Assembly: GCF_900313025.1 (NCBI RefSeq)
Contig: NZ_OMPQ01000015.1
Location: forward strand, 257,775-321,774
Direction: 5' to 3'
DNA: 64,000 nt
Source: Pseudophaeobacter sp. EL27
GTDB taxonomy: Bacteria > Pseudomonadota > Alphaproteobacteria > Rhodobacterales > Rhodobacteraceae
Below, in pieces: positions 10,092 through 19,242 of this stretch. How positions within the stretch are numbered: the stretch's first letter is position 1; the number at the start of each line of letters is the position of its first letter. Position numbers and translations under genes: made by a program. The notes beneath the pieces are model-generated. The model saw only the letters and a program-made list of their open reading frames with translations. It ran no database searches and was not told the origin of the DNA.

Positions 10092-11348
10092 ATGACCTAT
10101 CACCCCAAATCGGACTTCGTCGCTGTCATGATGGAACGCGGGTTCCTTGCTGATTGCACCGATTATCAAGGCCTTGATGAGGCCCTGATGCAGGGTGTTA
10201 AACCTGCCTATATCGGCTTTGATGCCACTGCAAAATCGCTGCATGTGGGCTCGCTCATTCAGATCATGATGCTGCGCTGGTTCCAGAAAACCGGCCATCA
10301 GCCAATCACCCTGATGGGCGGCGGCACCACCAAGGTGGGCGATCCCTCCTTTCGCGCCGATGAACGCCCGCTGCTGACCGAGGCGCAGATCGACGACAAC
10401 ATCGCCGGCATCAAAAAGGTGTTTTCGGCCTATATCGACTACGACAGTGACGCCCCCAACAAGGCTTTGATGCTGAACAACGCCGAATGGCTGGATGGGC
10501 TCAACTACCTTGAGTTCCTGCGCGACATCGGCCGTCATTTCTCGGTCAACCGTATGCTGGCCTTTGAATCTGTCAAATCGCGGCTGGACCGCGAACAAAG
10601 CCTCAGCTTCCTCGAATTCAACTATATGATCCTGCAGGCCTATGACTTCCTTGAGCTGAACCGCCGCTATGGCTGCATCCTGCAGATGGGCGGCTCGGAT
10701 CAATGGGGCAATATCATCAACGGGATCGACCTTACCCGTCGCGTGCTGGACAATTCGATCTACGGGCTGACCTCGCCTTTGCTGACCACTTCAGACGGCA
10801 AGAAAATGGGCAAAAGCCAGGACGGTGCTGTTTGGCTAAACCCCGACATGCGCTCCCCCTACGAGTTCTGGCAGTTCTGGCGCAATACCACCGATGCTGA
10901 CGTGGGCCGCTTCCTGAAACTCTATACCGAATTGCCCGTCGATGAATGCGACCGCTTAGGCGCACTCAAAGGTTCCGAGGTGAATGCGGCCAAGGTGATC
11001 CTCGCCAATGAGGTCACCAAATTGCTGCACGGATCTGAGGCCGCAGCCACTGCCGAAGCCACCGCGCGCGAAGTCTTTGAAAAGGGCGGCGTCGGCGATG
11101 ACCTTCCCACCCTGACCCTGACGGGGGCAGAGCTTGGCGATGGCATCTCCATCGTTCAGCTGATTGTCAAATCCGGCCTTGCTAAATCAGGCAAGGATGC
11201 CAAGCGTCTGATCAATGAAAACGGCGCCAAACTGGATGACAAACCGCTCAGCGACGCGGGACTGATGATTGACTCCTCGGCACTCTCCAGCCCAATCAAG
11301 CTCAGCGCAGGCAAAAAGCGCCACGCTCTGGTGCAGCTCGCCGACTGA
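10092..11348 (+). CDS. tyrS: Tyrosyl-tRNA synthetase
   Basis: A 418-residue class I aminoacyl-tRNA synthetase that charges tRNA-Tyr. Visible elements are [20 protein letters not shown] with the HIGH-like HVGS, the tyrosine-binding [23 protein letters not shown], the KMSKS-like [14 protein letters not shown] and a C-terminal S4 domain ([31 protein letters not shown]). The frame extends 111 codons further upstream, but that extension has no family similarity and overlaps the divergent anmK promoter. The ATG at 10092 with a GAGG element gives the proper N-terminus. A stem-loop terminator follows. Confidence 0.97.
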   Translation: MTYHPKSDFVAVMMERGFLADCTDYQGLDEALMQGVKPAYIGFDATAKSLHVGSLIQIMMLRWFQKTGHQPITLMGGGTTKVGDPSFRADERPLLTEAQIDDNIAGIKKVFSAYIDYDSDAPNKALMLNNAEWLDGLNYLEFLRDIGRHFSVNRMLAFESVKSRLDREQSLSFLEFNYMILQAYDFLELNRRYGCILQMGGSDQWGNIINGIDLTRRVLDNSIYGLTSPLLTTSDGKKMGKSQDGAVWLNPDMRSPYEFWQFWRNTTDADVGRFLKLYTELPVDECDRLGALKGSEVNAAKVILANEVTKLLHGSEAAATAEATAREVFEKGGVGDDLPTLTLTGAELGDGISIVQLIVKSGLAKSGKDAKRLINENGAKLDDKPLSDAGLMIDSSALSSPIKLSAGKKRHALVQLAD

Positions 11349-11369
11349 TCGAGGCTGCCCAACAAAAAC

Positions 11370-11393
11370 AAAAGGGGCTCTCCAGCCCCTTTT
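11370..11393 (+). terminator. Terminator after tyrS
   Basis: AAAAGGGGCT and AGCCCCTTTT form a 10-bp stem with a four-base loop 21 bp after the tyrS stop. A-rich and T-rich flanks could make it work on both strands. Confidence 0.8.
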
Positions 11394-11452
11394 GCGTAAA
11401 CTGATAGCTGCCCCAAATCATCGCACCCGTCCCAGCGCTGACCAGGCCTCAT

Positions 11453-11494
11453 CATCTTTCCAAAAATATTCCGGAGTGTGAGGCAGAGCCTCAC
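11453..11494 (+). repeat. Family B intergenic repeat, copy 2
   Basis: CATCTTTCCAAAAATATTCCGG (11453-11474) is followed by a 7-bp stem GTGAGGC aga GCCTCAC (11478-11494). The first part matches the reverse complement of copy 3 (43440-43460). The second part matches copy 1 at 8693-8713. It lies between tyrS and a convergent small gene. Confidence 0.7.
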
Positions 11495-11506
11495 AAAACC
11501 TGTCCA

Positions 11507-11662
11507 TTACAAAAACAGCCAATCAATCAGACTCAACAGCACAAAAACCGGGACAGACAAAACACTCGCCAAGGCAAAGGCCGCCGACAGGGTTAGCTTG
11601 GGGTTTGGCGCGATATGGCCCAGCACAGAGGTTTGCTTTTTCATCCAGCCATTAACCATCAT
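11507..11662 (-). CDS. Small membrane protein, unknown function
   Basis: A 51-residue open frame. A basic N-terminal part (MKKQTSVLGHIAPNPKL) is followed by one long hydrophobic stretch (SAAFALASVLSVPVFVLLSLIDWLF) ending three residues after an Asp. This is the pattern of a single-pass membrane protein with its N-terminus in the cytoplasm. Three ATG codons are possible (11662, 11659, 11644), and none has a strong ribosome-binding site. It is divergent from the FemAB-like gene, and a family B repeat lies just beyond its stop. I do not recognise the family. The composition argues for a real protein, but it is not proven. Confidence 0.45.
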   Translation of the reverse strand: MMVNGWMKKQTSVLGHIAPNPKLTLSAAFALASVLSVPVFVLLSLIDWLFL

Positions 11663-11689
11663 TTAGGTTTCTGATTGGTAAATGATCCT

Positions 11690-12631
11690 ATGTTGGACTT
11701 TCCCTCTCCTGCGGTGCTTTCTGCTCCCCCGCTGCTACCGGTAAGCGCAGGCTCCCGCCTCCCAGCGCTGGCGCAATCGGACGAATTTCGACGCGCCCTG
11801 ACAGCCCTGGGCCAGGTTTCGGTAACGCTGCCGGAAATGAACAACACCTTGGTCACCACCCGCCGCCTTGCCGCGGGGCTACCACTGGCCATGATCAACC
11901 GCGCAGCCCTGCCGCACCCCTCTCAGCTTCTGGAGGCCCTAAAGAACAACGGGCTTGGGCGCACCCCAATAATCCTCTCCCCAGAACATCCCTGCCCCGA
12001 ACTGGCAGAGATCGGCGCCTTGCCGCTGGTCAGCCCGGCCTTTGTGGCGCGGCTTGATCTCAGCAGATCCACCGAGGCCCGCAAAGCCACCCTGCACCAG
12101 AAGTGGCGCAACCGGCTGACCCGCGCAGAATCAAGCGATCTCAGGGTGAGCCGCCAAAACATGCCACTGGATGCCAGTCACTGGCTCTTTGCTGCGGATC
12201 AGGCTCAGCAGCGGCAGCGGCGCTATCGCAGCTGGCCCATTGGCCTGACCCTCGCCTATGCAAAGGAAAACAAGGGCAAGGCAAAGCTTTTTCAGGCCTT
12301 TCACGGAACAGATCCTGTCGCGGCCATCCTGATCCTGCGCCATGGCTCAGGTGCCACCTACCATATTGCCCATGCCACACAGACCGGCAAAGCCCTCTCG
12401 GCCCATAACCTGTTGATGTGGGACGCCATGAGCTGGCTCGCCGCCAAAGGCTGTCAGCGCTTGGATCTGGGTGTCATCAATACCGAAGAGGCCCCCGGCC
12501 TTGCCCGGTTCAAGCTGGGAACCGGGGCAAATCTATCGCAACTGGGGGGCACCTGGGCGCTCTGGTCGCCGCTGGGGCGGCTGCTCTCGCCCCTGGCCCG
12601 ATGGGACAGGAAACTGATGGGCGCCACGTAG
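11690..12631 (+). CDS. FemAB-like GNAT acyltransferase
   Basis: A 313-residue protein with the GNAT fold of FemAB-related transferases. The C-terminal half is the most telling: TLHQKWRNRLTRAE, then AILILRHGSGATYHIAHATQTGKALSAHNLLMW, and DLGVINTEEAPGLARFKLGTGA, a pattern seen in proteins that add aminoacyl or acyl groups. The donor and acceptor are unknown. A TTG five codons earlier opens the frame, but the ATG at 11690 is the more likely start. The poorly conserved, Pro-rich N-terminal third is usual for this group. Confidence 0.7.
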   Translation: MLDFPSPAVLSAPPLLPVSAGSRLPALAQSDEFRRALTALGQVSVTLPEMNNTLVTTRRLAAGLPLAMINRAALPHPSQLLEALKNNGLGRTPIILSPEHPCPELAEIGALPLVSPAFVARLDLSRSTEARKATLHQKWRNRLTRAESSDLRVSRQNMPLDASHWLFAADQAQQRQRRYRSWPIGLTLAYAKENKGKAKLFQAFHGTDPVAAILILRHGSGATYHIAHATQTGKALSAHNLLMWDAMSWLAAKGCQRLDLGVINTEEAPGLARFKLGTGANLSQLGGTWALWSPLGRLLSPLARWDRKLMGAT

Positions 12632-12699
12632 TGCTAGACAGATCCACTCCATCTGGTAGTTATTGAACGGATGTTCAGATACCCAAAGGACCACCGCTC

Positions 12700-13455
12700 A
12701 TGAAACTTGCCCAGACCTGCGCCATTGTCACCGGCGGCGCCTCCGGCCTTGGAGAGGCCACCGCCCGCCACTTTGCCACAAATGGCGCCACAGTCACCAT
12801 TCTGGACCGCGACGCCGAGCGCGGCCCCAAGATCGCCGCCGAAATCGGCGGGTATTTTGTACAAACCGATGTGACTGATGAGGCCTCGGTGAGCGCAGCC
12901 ATCGCCTTTTCCGTCGAAAAAATGGGCCGTATCACCGCCTGTGTAAACTGTGCTGGCATTGCCTATGGCATCAAAACCATCGGCCGCGATGGTGCCCACC
13001 CTCTGGACGCCTACCAGCGCACCATCGACATCAACCTGGTTGGCACCTTCAATGTCGCGCGCCTTGCCGCTGTTGAAATCGCCAAGAACACGCCCGAATC
13101 CGATGGTGCCCGTGGTGTGATCATCAACACAGCCTCGATTGCAGCCTATGACGGTCAAAAAGGCCAAGCCGCCTATGCTGCCTCCAAAGGTGGCGTTGTC
13201 GGCATGTGCCTGCCCATGGCCCGCGACCTGGCCTCTTCCGGCATTCGGGTCATGACCATCGCCCCTGGCATTTTCATGACTCCCATGCTGGCAGGCCTGC
13301 CAGAAGAGGTGCAGCAGCAACTTGCAGCAGATGTGCCCAACCCGGCACGTCTCGGTGATCCTGCAGAATACGGCCAACTGGCAGGTTTCATCACCGAGGC
13401 TGGCTACCTCAACGGCGAAGTCATTCGCATTGACGGCGCCCTGCGCATGCGCTGA
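12700..13455 (+). CDS. Short-chain dehydrogenase, 3-hydroxyacyl-CoA dehydrogenase type 2-like
   Basis: A 251-residue classical SDR. It has the cofactor motif TGGASGLG (residues 11-18), an acidic residue after beta2 (LDRD) pointing to NAD(H), NCAG, and the catalytic Ser-Tyr-Lys set (TASIAAYDGQKGQAAYAASKGG). The ending RIDGALRMR and the overall sequence resemble HSD17B10/3-hydroxyacyl-CoA dehydrogenase type 2 proteins, which act in fatty-acid or branched-chain acyl-CoA oxidation. The substrate is inferred only by resemblance. An AAAGGA site lies nine bases before the ATG. Confidence 0.85.
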   Translation: MKLAQTCAIVTGGASGLGEATARHFATNGATVTILDRDAERGPKIAAEIGGYFVQTDVTDEASVSAAIAFSVEKMGRITACVNCAGIAYGIKTIGRDGAHPLDAYQRTIDINLVGTFNVARLAAVEIAKNTPESDGARGVIINTASIAAYDGQKGQAAYAASKGGVVGMCLPMARDLASSGIRVMTIAPGIFMTPMLAGLPEEVQQQLAADVPNPARLGDPAEYGQLAGFITEAGYLNGEVIRIDGALRMR

Positions 13456-13576
13456 GGCCTATCCGACCCTGCCGCCACCCCATAAATCTTTGACAAAACA
13501 ACGCAGAGGCGTGGGAAACTGATCCTGCGCCTCTTTGCTATGGGCCCGCATCTTGCGCCAACCGCACCGCGTCAGC

Positions 13577-13641
13577 GGTGCCGGGCCCAAGGCCGCATAA
13601 AGACGCCGATCAGGCGTCTGTGGGCGCGGGAGCCCCCCCCC
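13577..13641 (+). repeat. Family A intergenic repeat, copy 3 (diverged)
   Basis: GGTGCCGGGCCCAAGG (13577-13592) is followed by a 7-bp stem AGACGCC gatca GGCGTCT (13601-13619), then GGGCGCGGGAG and a run of nine C. It matches the box-stem-box order of the copies at 6.3 and 37.5 kb but with a different stem sequence. The gap 13456-13767 lies between convergent SDR and ABC-F genes and holds no gene. A weak second stem (CAGAGGCG / CGCCTCTTTG, 13504-13537) may terminate the SDR gene. Confidence 0.6.
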
Positions 13642-13767
13642 CTCTGTGCATGTGCAGCAACAACAGCACAAACCAAATCTGCGGAGCAATTGTTGAGCAG
13701 AGACCATGCGCCGAATTACTGAAAGTTCGACCCTTAATCTGTTGTAAGGTTTTACGAATACAGAAAC

Positions 13768-15591
13768 CTAGCCCTCGGCCTTCTCCTCCAGCTCCAGCCA
13801 TTCCTCCTCTGCAGCAGCAAGTTTTTCCTGCCGTTCCACCAGGGCTTCAGTGGCCTTTTTGAATTTGACAGGCTCCCGTGTGAACAGATCCGGGTCAGCC
13901 ATCAATTCTTGCAGCTTGGCAATCTCCTGTTCCAACCGTTCCATCTCAGCGGGGAGTGCCTCAAGCCGGTGCTTCTCTTTGAAGCTCAGTTTCTCCTGGG
14001 CAGGCGGGCTTTCAACGGCTTTAGCCTTTGCCTGTTGTTGTTTGATTATTTTGGTTTTTTCACCCTTTTGAACTTCGGGCAATCCACCGCGTTGACTGAT
14101 GTAATCACTCCAGCCGCCAGCATAGGCCGTCACCTTGCCGTTGCCCTCCATGGCGATGGTTGTGGTCGCAACCCGGTCCAGAAAGTCCCGATCATGGCTG
14201 ACCAAAAGCACGGTTCCGTCATAAGAATCCAGCAGCTCCTGCAACAGATCCAGCGTTTCCACATCCAGATCATTGGTCGGTTCATCCAGCACCAGGAGGT
14301 TGCTTTCGCGGGCCATCAACCGCGCCAGAAGCAGGCGCGCCTTTTCACCCCCCGAAAGAGATCTGACTGGTGCCCGCGCCTGGCGCTCATCAAACAGGAA
14401 TTCCTTGAGATAGCCCACCACATGTTTCGGGTTGCCCCGAACCATGACCTGATCCGCCTTTCCGGAAATCCCCAGCAAAGGATCCGATGTCAGGTTTTCC
14501 CAAAGGCTGGCATTGGGATCCAGCTGGTCGCGGGTCTGGTCAAACAGCGCGATCTCCAGATTGGTGCCCAGCTTGATCGTGCCGGCATCCGGTTCGACCT
14601 GCCCCAGCATCAGCTTAAGCAGGGTGGTCTTACCCGCGCCATTCGGTCCGACAAAGGCCACCCGGTCACTGCGTTGAACTTTCAGGGAAAAGTTCTCCAC
14701 AATCGGCTTGTCGCCATAGCTCTTGCTCAGCCCTTCGACCTCGATCACCTTACGGCCGGATTTTGGACCTGCCTCCAGAGCCAGTTCCGCTGCGCCCTGG
14801 CGTTTGATCTGACCGGCGCGTTGATCCTTCAGCTCATGCAGGGCACGCACCCGGCCCATATTGCGCTTGCGTCGGGCCGAGATACCTTCAACCGCCCAGC
14901 GGCTTTCGCTCTTGATCAGACGGTTCAGCTTGTGGCGTTGTTGATCCTCTTCTTCCCAGATCTTGTCGCGCCAGGCTTCAAACCCTTCAAAGCCTTTTTC
15001 TTGTCGGCGCACTTGACCGCGATCCACCCAGAGGGTGGCGCGGGTCAGGGCCCGCAAAAAGGCCCGGTCGTGGGAGATCAATACATAGGCAGCACGGGTG
15101 GAATTGAGCTCAGATTCCAGCCAGGTGATGGCCTCGATGTCGAGATGGTTTGTTGGCTCGTCCAGCAGCATCAGGTCGGGGGCTTCTGCCATCAGCTTGG
15201 CCAGCGCAGCGCGGCGCCGCTCTCCGCCAGAGGCGGTGGCAACGGGGCGGTCGGGGTCGAATTTCAGCCCCTCACCGGCGCGCTCCACTTTGTAGAGCTC
15301 ACCCGGGTCCAGCTCACTGGCGGCAAAATCGCCCAAGGTCGCAAAGCCGCTCATTTGCGGATCCTGCTCCATATAGCCAACCGAACGCCCAGAGGGCACT
15401 ACCAGGCTGCCGGTATCGGCTTCAACAAGCCCCGCCATCACCTTCATAAGGGTGGATTTTCCGGAACCATTACGCCCTACAAGGGCGACCCGGTCACCAG
15501 GTTGCACCACCAGATCGAGATCTGAAAAGATGGGATCGCCGCCAAAGGTGAGGGAGATACCGGTCATCTGCAAAAGAGGAATACGTGCCAT
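13768..15591 (-). CDS. ABC-F family ATPase (Uup-like)
   Basis: A 607-residue protein with two ABC ATPase domains and no membrane segments, the ABC-F architecture. Walker A motifs are GRNGSGKS (near residue 40) and GPNGAGKT (near 325). Signature motifs are ASGGERRR and LSGGEKAR, and both domains carry LLDEPTNHLD or VLDEPTNDLD. The linker is rich in Arg/Lys, and a charged C-terminal coiled coil (EKHRLEALPAEMERLEQEIAKLQ) is characteristic of Uup. ABC-F proteins act on ribosomes; Uup has been linked to ribosome function and to suppression of transposon precise excision. Subfamily assignment rests on the C-terminal extension. Confidence 0.9.
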   Translation of the reverse strand: MARIPLLQMTGISLTFGGDPIFSDLDLVVQPGDRVALVGRNGSGKSTLMKVMAGLVEADTGSLVVPSGRSVGYMEQDPQMSGFATLGDFAASELDPGELYKVERAGEGLKFDPDRPVATASGGERRRAALAKLMAEAPDLMLLDEPTNHLDIEAITWLESELNSTRAAYVLISHDRAFLRALTRATLWVDRGQVRRQEKGFEGFEAWRDKIWEEEDQQRHKLNRLIKSESRWAVEGISARRKRNMGRVRALHELKDQRAGQIKRQGAAELALEAGPKSGRKVIEVEGLSKSYGDKPIVENFSLKVQRSDRVAFVGPNGAGKTTLLKLMLGQVEPDAGTIKLGTNLEIALFDQTRDQLDPNASLWENLTSDPLLGISGKADQVMVRGNPKHVVGYLKEFLFDERQARAPVRSLSGGEKARLLLARLMARESNLLVLDEPTNDLDVETLDLLQELLDSYDGTVLLVSHDRDFLDRVATTTIAMEGNGKVTAYAGGWSDYISQRGGLPEVQKGEKTKIIKQQQAKAKAVESPPAQEKLSFKEKHRLEALPAEMERLEQEIAKLQELMADPDLFTREPVKFKKATEALVERQEKLAAAEEEWLELEEKAEG

Positions 15592-15629
15592 GGGAGCCAG
15601 CTAAACCGCGCAGGCAATAAGGTCAACGC

Positions 15630-16427
15630 TCAGCGCGGCTCTGCAACGCCCCGCAACAGACGTTTACGCACGGCGGGAATGGTGCTGACCCCAAGTCCGG
15701 TAAAAACATGGCATGTGTTGAGGTCCGCATCAATCACCACATGGTCGCTCACCCAACCGCCCATCGCCAGATAGCTGCGCAACAGCGGTGGCAACTGAGC
15801 CTGGGCTTGTTTCAAATCCGGTTTTTGCCCTGCCCTCCGGTTGCGCAACAGGTCCTCAAGCAACCTTACGCTCTTTGCCTTGGCTCCCGGGCGCCATGGT
15901 TCAGGCGCCAGATGGCGGCGGTGCAACAGGGCAAAGGCCTCGAGGTAGGCATCTGGGCTGGTTCCAGCAAATGACGAGCAGCCAAACAGCAACTCGGTTC
16001 CGCTTTGATCCACCAACGCCGTAACCGCCCCCCAGGCAAGACGCAAAACGCCAGCATCCTTGCAATCCGGATCAATACAGAATCGGCCAAGCTCCATCAG
16101 GTGGCCAGGGAATGTGGAAAGATGTGAAAGATCATAAAACTGGAAAGAGTAGCTCTCCTCCAGCTGCCCTCCGTTCTGCAACAGCATGAGCCGGAAACAC
16201 CCAACAACCCTGCCGCAGGTGACGGTCTCAATCAGCACATGCAGACAGGCTGCATCAAATTTGTCCTGATCAAGGGGGTCAGTTCGGAAACAGCGCGCCC
16301 GCAATCGTTGCGCTGCCAACACATCATCAGCCCCCGACGCAATCCGCGCCCGGTATCCGCCCTTTTGCAACAGCAAGCCCGAAACGGGCATCCCTGCCAG
16401 CACCATCCCCTTGCTTGTGCCTATCAC
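15630..16427 (-). CDS. Ornithine-acyl[ACP] N-acyltransferase-like GNAT (OlsB-like)
   Basis: A 265-residue member of the hemolysin/OlsB group. OlsB adds a 3-hydroxy-acyl chain from acyl-ACP to the alpha-amino group of ornithine, the first step of ornithine-lipid synthesis. Visible traits are YRARIASGADDVLAAQRLRARCFRTD at the N-terminus, VGCFRLMLL, MELGRFCIDP and ELLFGCSSFAGTSPDAY, which match the family core. The frame opens upstream with TTG, but GTG at 16427 has a perfect AAGGAGG site seven bases before it, so I chose it. No olsA acyltransferase is adjacent in this window. A related GlsB-type enzyme using glutamine is an alternative. Confidence 0.8.
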   Translation of the reverse strand: MIGTSKGMVLAGMPVSGLLLQKGGYRARIASGADDVLAAQRLRARCFRTDPLDQDKFDAACLHVLIETVTCGRVVGCFRLMLLQNGGQLEESYSFQFYDLSHLSTFPGHLMELGRFCIDPDCKDAGVLRLAWGAVTALVDQSGTELLFGCSSFAGTSPDAYLEAFALLHRRHLAPEPWRPGAKAKSVRLLEDLLRNRRAGQKPDLKQAQAQLPPLLRSYLAMGGWVSDHVVIDADLNTCHVFTGLGVSTIPAVRKRLLRGVAEPR

Positions 16428-16535
16428 TTCCAGCCCTCCTTGCCCATCGGAGTCGCCGCTCCACGCGACCAATCCCTCACAATTCAGACAATTCTGCCCG
16501 GAGCTGACCCCTGACTACGGGCAGTTTCCCGCCAT

Positions 16536-17006
16536 TTATTCCTCCAGCAAGGAGCCAGGATTAAAGTTGCCTAGGCTGCCAAGAAGCTGACGGACAAATG
16601 TTTTGTCCTCAACACTAGAGCTGGTCACCCGGCGTTCCAGGGGAATCACCCTGCCATCTTCCAGGCTGTAACGTTCAACGCCTGAAACCACATCACGAGA
16701 GTCAAAGCTGATAGCAACCAAGGTCCGCGAGACTGGTTTGGTAGCTCCGGCGCCGCGGGTGCGCATCAAGGTGGAGACATAGTAGTATCCGCCATCATTC
16801 AAAACTCCCGAAGCTGTGGGGACACCAACGGTCTCGGCAACCGAATCCTTGGTATCAACACCAACAACAACTTCAGCCAATTCCTCTTCGGTGGGGACAT
16901 AACCGTGCTTCTGGTAGATGGCACTACATCCGGCCAATGCCGCCGCAGCAACCGCCCAGGCAGCATATTTCACCGCTGCTTTCAGCTGGTCTTTTTGTGC
17001 ATTCAT
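16536..17006 (-). CDS. bamE: BamE/SmpA-OmlA family outer-membrane lipoprotein
   Basis: A 156-residue lipoprotein. The N-terminal signal (AAVKYAAWAVAAAALAGCS) ends in a lipobox with Cys27. The mature part begins YQKHGYVPTEEELAEVVVGVDTKDSVAETVGVPT, the helix-helix signature of the SmpA/OmlA domain, followed by beta strands (YYYVST, TLVAISFDSRDVVSGVERY). BamE supports the BAM complex that folds beta-barrel proteins into the outer membrane. The ATG at 17006 follows a GGGG element, and a GTG four codons upstream is the alternative. It is divergent from yceD, with 98 bp between the starts. Confidence 0.88.
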   Translation of the reverse strand: MNAQKDQLKAAVKYAAWAVAAAALAGCSAIYQKHGYVPTEEELAEVVVGVDTKDSVAETVGVPTASGVLNDGGYYYVSTLMRTRGAGATKPVSRTLVAISFDSRDVVSGVERYSLEDGRVIPLERRVTSSSVEDKTFVRQLLGSLGNFNPGSLLEE

Positions 17007-17104
17007 GATGATCCCCACAACACTGCATTGCCTCTGGCTTGAACACGCCTTTGAACCCGATTACCTAATGCAGGCGTCCGGTTCAAGAAACGAAAGTAGC
17101 CAAC

Positions 17105-17647
17105 ATGACTGACAGCACCACCCTAAAGGTGTCCGATCTGCCACAGAACAGGGCAACTTCCTTTGATCTGCAACCTGATGCAAAGACCCTTGAAACGCTG
17201 GCACAGGAGCTGGATATCAAGGGTTTGCGCAAGCTTCGCTTTACTGGAAGTGTCAGCACCAAGGGCCGTCGCGACTGGCAGCTTTCTGCTACTTTGGGCG
17301 CGACAGTTTTGCAGGACTGCGTGGTGACGCTGGAACCGATGACCACACGAATCGATGAAAAGGTTGAACGGATCTTTGTTTCCGAGCTGTCGGAATCTGA
17401 TGACCCGGAGGTGGAAATGGATGCGGATGAGCGTATCGAACCGCTGCAGGACACCATCGATCCGTCAGTTGTGATGATCGAAGCCCTGTCTCTGCTGATC
17501 CCTACATATCCGAGAAAAGACGGCGCAGAACTGGGCGAGGCAGTCTACAGCCAGCCGGGCGTTGCCCCGATGCGGGAAGAAGATACCAAACCCTTTGCAG
17601 GTTTGGCTGCCTTGAAGGAACAGCTCAACCAGGACAATGAGAGTTAA
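17105..17647 (+). CDS. YceD family protein (DUF177)
   Basis: A 180-residue YceD/DUF177 protein. Conserved parts are the RFTGSVSTKGRRDWQLSATLGATVLQDCVVTLEP core, with the Cys of the family C-x-R/V-T-L pattern, and the acidic ERIEPLQDTIDPSVVMIEALSLLIPTYP block. In many bacteria it lies directly before rpmF, as here (222 bp downstream), and its product is linked to 23S rRNA/ribosome assembly. The gap to rpmF has no open frame; it may carry the rpmF-plsX promoter. Confidence 0.9.
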   Translation: MTDSTTLKVSDLPQNRATSFDLQPDAKTLETLAQELDIKGLRKLRFTGSVSTKGRRDWQLSATLGATVLQDCVVTLEPMTTRIDEKVERIFVSELSESDDPEVEMDADERIEPLQDTIDPSVVMIEALSLLIPTYPRKDGAELGEAVYSQPGVAPMREEDTKPFAGLAALKEQLNQDNES

Positions 17648-17869
17648 AAAACTCTTGAAATGTCGGTTTTCCGGGTGGTAACGCCGGGCAGCCTAGCTTA
17701 AAAAAACGCTTGCGCAGACGGAGATTCTCAGTATTTTCGCGCGCTCATCGGAATTTTTGGTTGGACATCGGAGAGGCTGCGGCCTAAACGCTCGCCTACC
17801 GATCTAACGAACGAATGTGAAACGCGCCGCGGGCAGAACCCCAAGGCCCCAAAATACGAAGGTTGAGAC

Positions 17870-18076
17870 ATGGCCGTCCAACAGAATAAAGTATCCAAGT
17901 CGCGCCGTAACAACCGCCGCGCGCACGACGCTCTGGTTGCTGCAAACCCGAACGAATGCTCGAACTGCGGTGAGTTGAAGCGCCCCCACCACGTGTGCCC
18001 CTCCTGTGGTCACTATGACAGCAAAGAAATTGTTGCTGTAAACGACGAAGTCGAAATCGACGAAGACGCGGCATAA
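17870..18076 (+). CDS. rpmF: 50S ribosomal protein L32
   Basis: A 68-residue L32. The basic N-terminus [21 protein letters not shown] and the zinc-type pattern [18 protein letters not shown] (four cysteines) are both present, followed by a short acidic tail. L32 is a late-assembling large-subunit protein near the exit tunnel. It is followed by plsX after 39 bp, the usual rpmF-plsX-fabH arrangement that ties ribosome production to fatty-acid and phospholipid synthesis. Confidence 0.98.
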   Translation: MAVQQNKVSKSRRNNRRAHDALVAANPNECSNCGELKRPHHVCPSCGHYDSKEIVAVNDEVEIDEDAA

Positions 18077-18115
18077 GATCGCGACGATCACACAATTTGC
18101 GGGGCGGATTTTTGT

Positions 18116-19222
18116 ATGACGGGTAAACCCGATCAATCAGTGACAAAATCCGACCGCATTGTGATCTCGGTTGACGCCATGGGCGGAGACGCCGGCCCTG
18201 CTGTTGTAGTGGCCGGTCTTGCCATGTCTGCAAAGAAGAATCCCCAATTGGGGTTCTTGCTGCATGGTCCTACCCAAGAATTGACCGCCCTGGTGGCCAA
18301 ACGCCGGATCCTCGACGGGCGTGTCGAAATTCGTGACGCCCAAAAGGTTGTCACCATGGAAGACAAACCTAGCCAGGTCATGCGCAACGGCAAGGGCACT
18401 TCGATGTGGTCCACCCTGGATGCGGTCAAAAAAGGCGAAGCTGCCGGCGCCGTCTCCTGCGGCAACACAGGCGCCTTGATGGCGCTGTCGATGCTGCGTC
18501 TGCGCAAAGTGCCCGGTGTGAACCGCCCGGCAATTGCGATTCTCTGGCCTTCGCGCAACCCGCAGGGGTTCAACGTGATGCTGGACGTTGGCGCCGATGT
18601 ACGGGCCGATGCGCAAGACCTCTTGCAATATGCCCTGATGGGCACCTCTTATATCCGCAATTCCATGGATATTCGCCGCCCTCGGGTTGGCCTGCTGAAT
18701 GTGGGTACCGAAGAACACAAGGGACACGCTGAGCTAAAAGAAGCCCATGCGTTGATTGCAGCCCAGGCGGAGAAGGCAGATTACGAATTTGTCGGCTTTG
18801 TGGAAGGGAGTGACATACCCGGCGATGCGGTCGACCTTATCGTCACCGATGGCTTTACCGGCAATGTCGCAATCAAGACAGGCGAAGGCACCGCCAGCAT
18901 GTTGCGCACAACCCTGCGCGAAGCCTTTGAATATTCAGTTCTTTCTCGCATTGCAGCCATTCTGGCCTATACCTCGCTCTCACGGCTTGCAAAACGCATT
19001 GACCCCCGCCGGGTCAACGGTGGGGTGTTCCTTGGGCTGAATGGGACTGTGGTCAAATCTCACGGTGGCGCCGACGCCACCGGCATCTCAGCTGCGGTCA
19101 AGCTCGCCTTTCTGTTGGCTCAGCAAGGCTTTGCCGAAAAGCTGGCTGCACGGGTTGCATCTGTCGTCGAGCTTACCCAAGATGACGTAGCTTCCCAGGA
19201 TGCTGAGCATCCCATCAAATAA
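18116..19222 (+). CDS. plsX: Phosphate acyltransferase PlsX
   Basis: A 368-residue peripheral membrane enzyme that converts acyl-ACP to acyl-phosphate, the donor used by PlsY in phosphatidic acid synthesis. Family motifs are ISVDAMGGDAGP at the N-terminus, AVSCGNTGALMALS, LLNVGTEEHKG, VDLIVTDGFTGNVAIKTGEG and FLGLNGTVVKSHGGAD. The position between rpmF and fabH is conserved across proteobacteria. The N-terminal 15 residues before IVISVDAMGG are variable in the family. Confidence 0.97.
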   Translation: MTGKPDQSVTKSDRIVISVDAMGGDAGPAVVVAGLAMSAKKNPQLGFLLHGPTQELTALVAKRRILDGRVEIRDAQKVVTMEDKPSQVMRNGKGTSMWSTLDAVKKGEAAGAVSCGNTGALMALSMLRLRKVPGVNRPAIAILWPSRNPQGFNVMLDVGADVRADAQDLLQYALMGTSYIRNSMDIRRPRVGLLNVGTEEHKGHAELKEAHALIAAQAEKADYEFVGFVEGSDIPGDAVDLIVTDGFTGNVAIKTGEGTASMLRTTLREAFEYSVLSRIAAILAYTSLSRLAKRIDPRRVNGGVFLGLNGTVVKSHGGADATGISAAVKLAFLLAQQGFAEKLAARVASVVELTQDDVASQDAEHPIK

Positions 19223-19242
19223 CTCCAAAAGGCAGGCATAGA

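Noticed and set aside
13909-15525. A 538-codon open frame on the plus strand
   Set aside because: It lies exactly opposite the ABC-F ATPase gene, and its composition mirrors that gene's antisense; no domain is recognisable.
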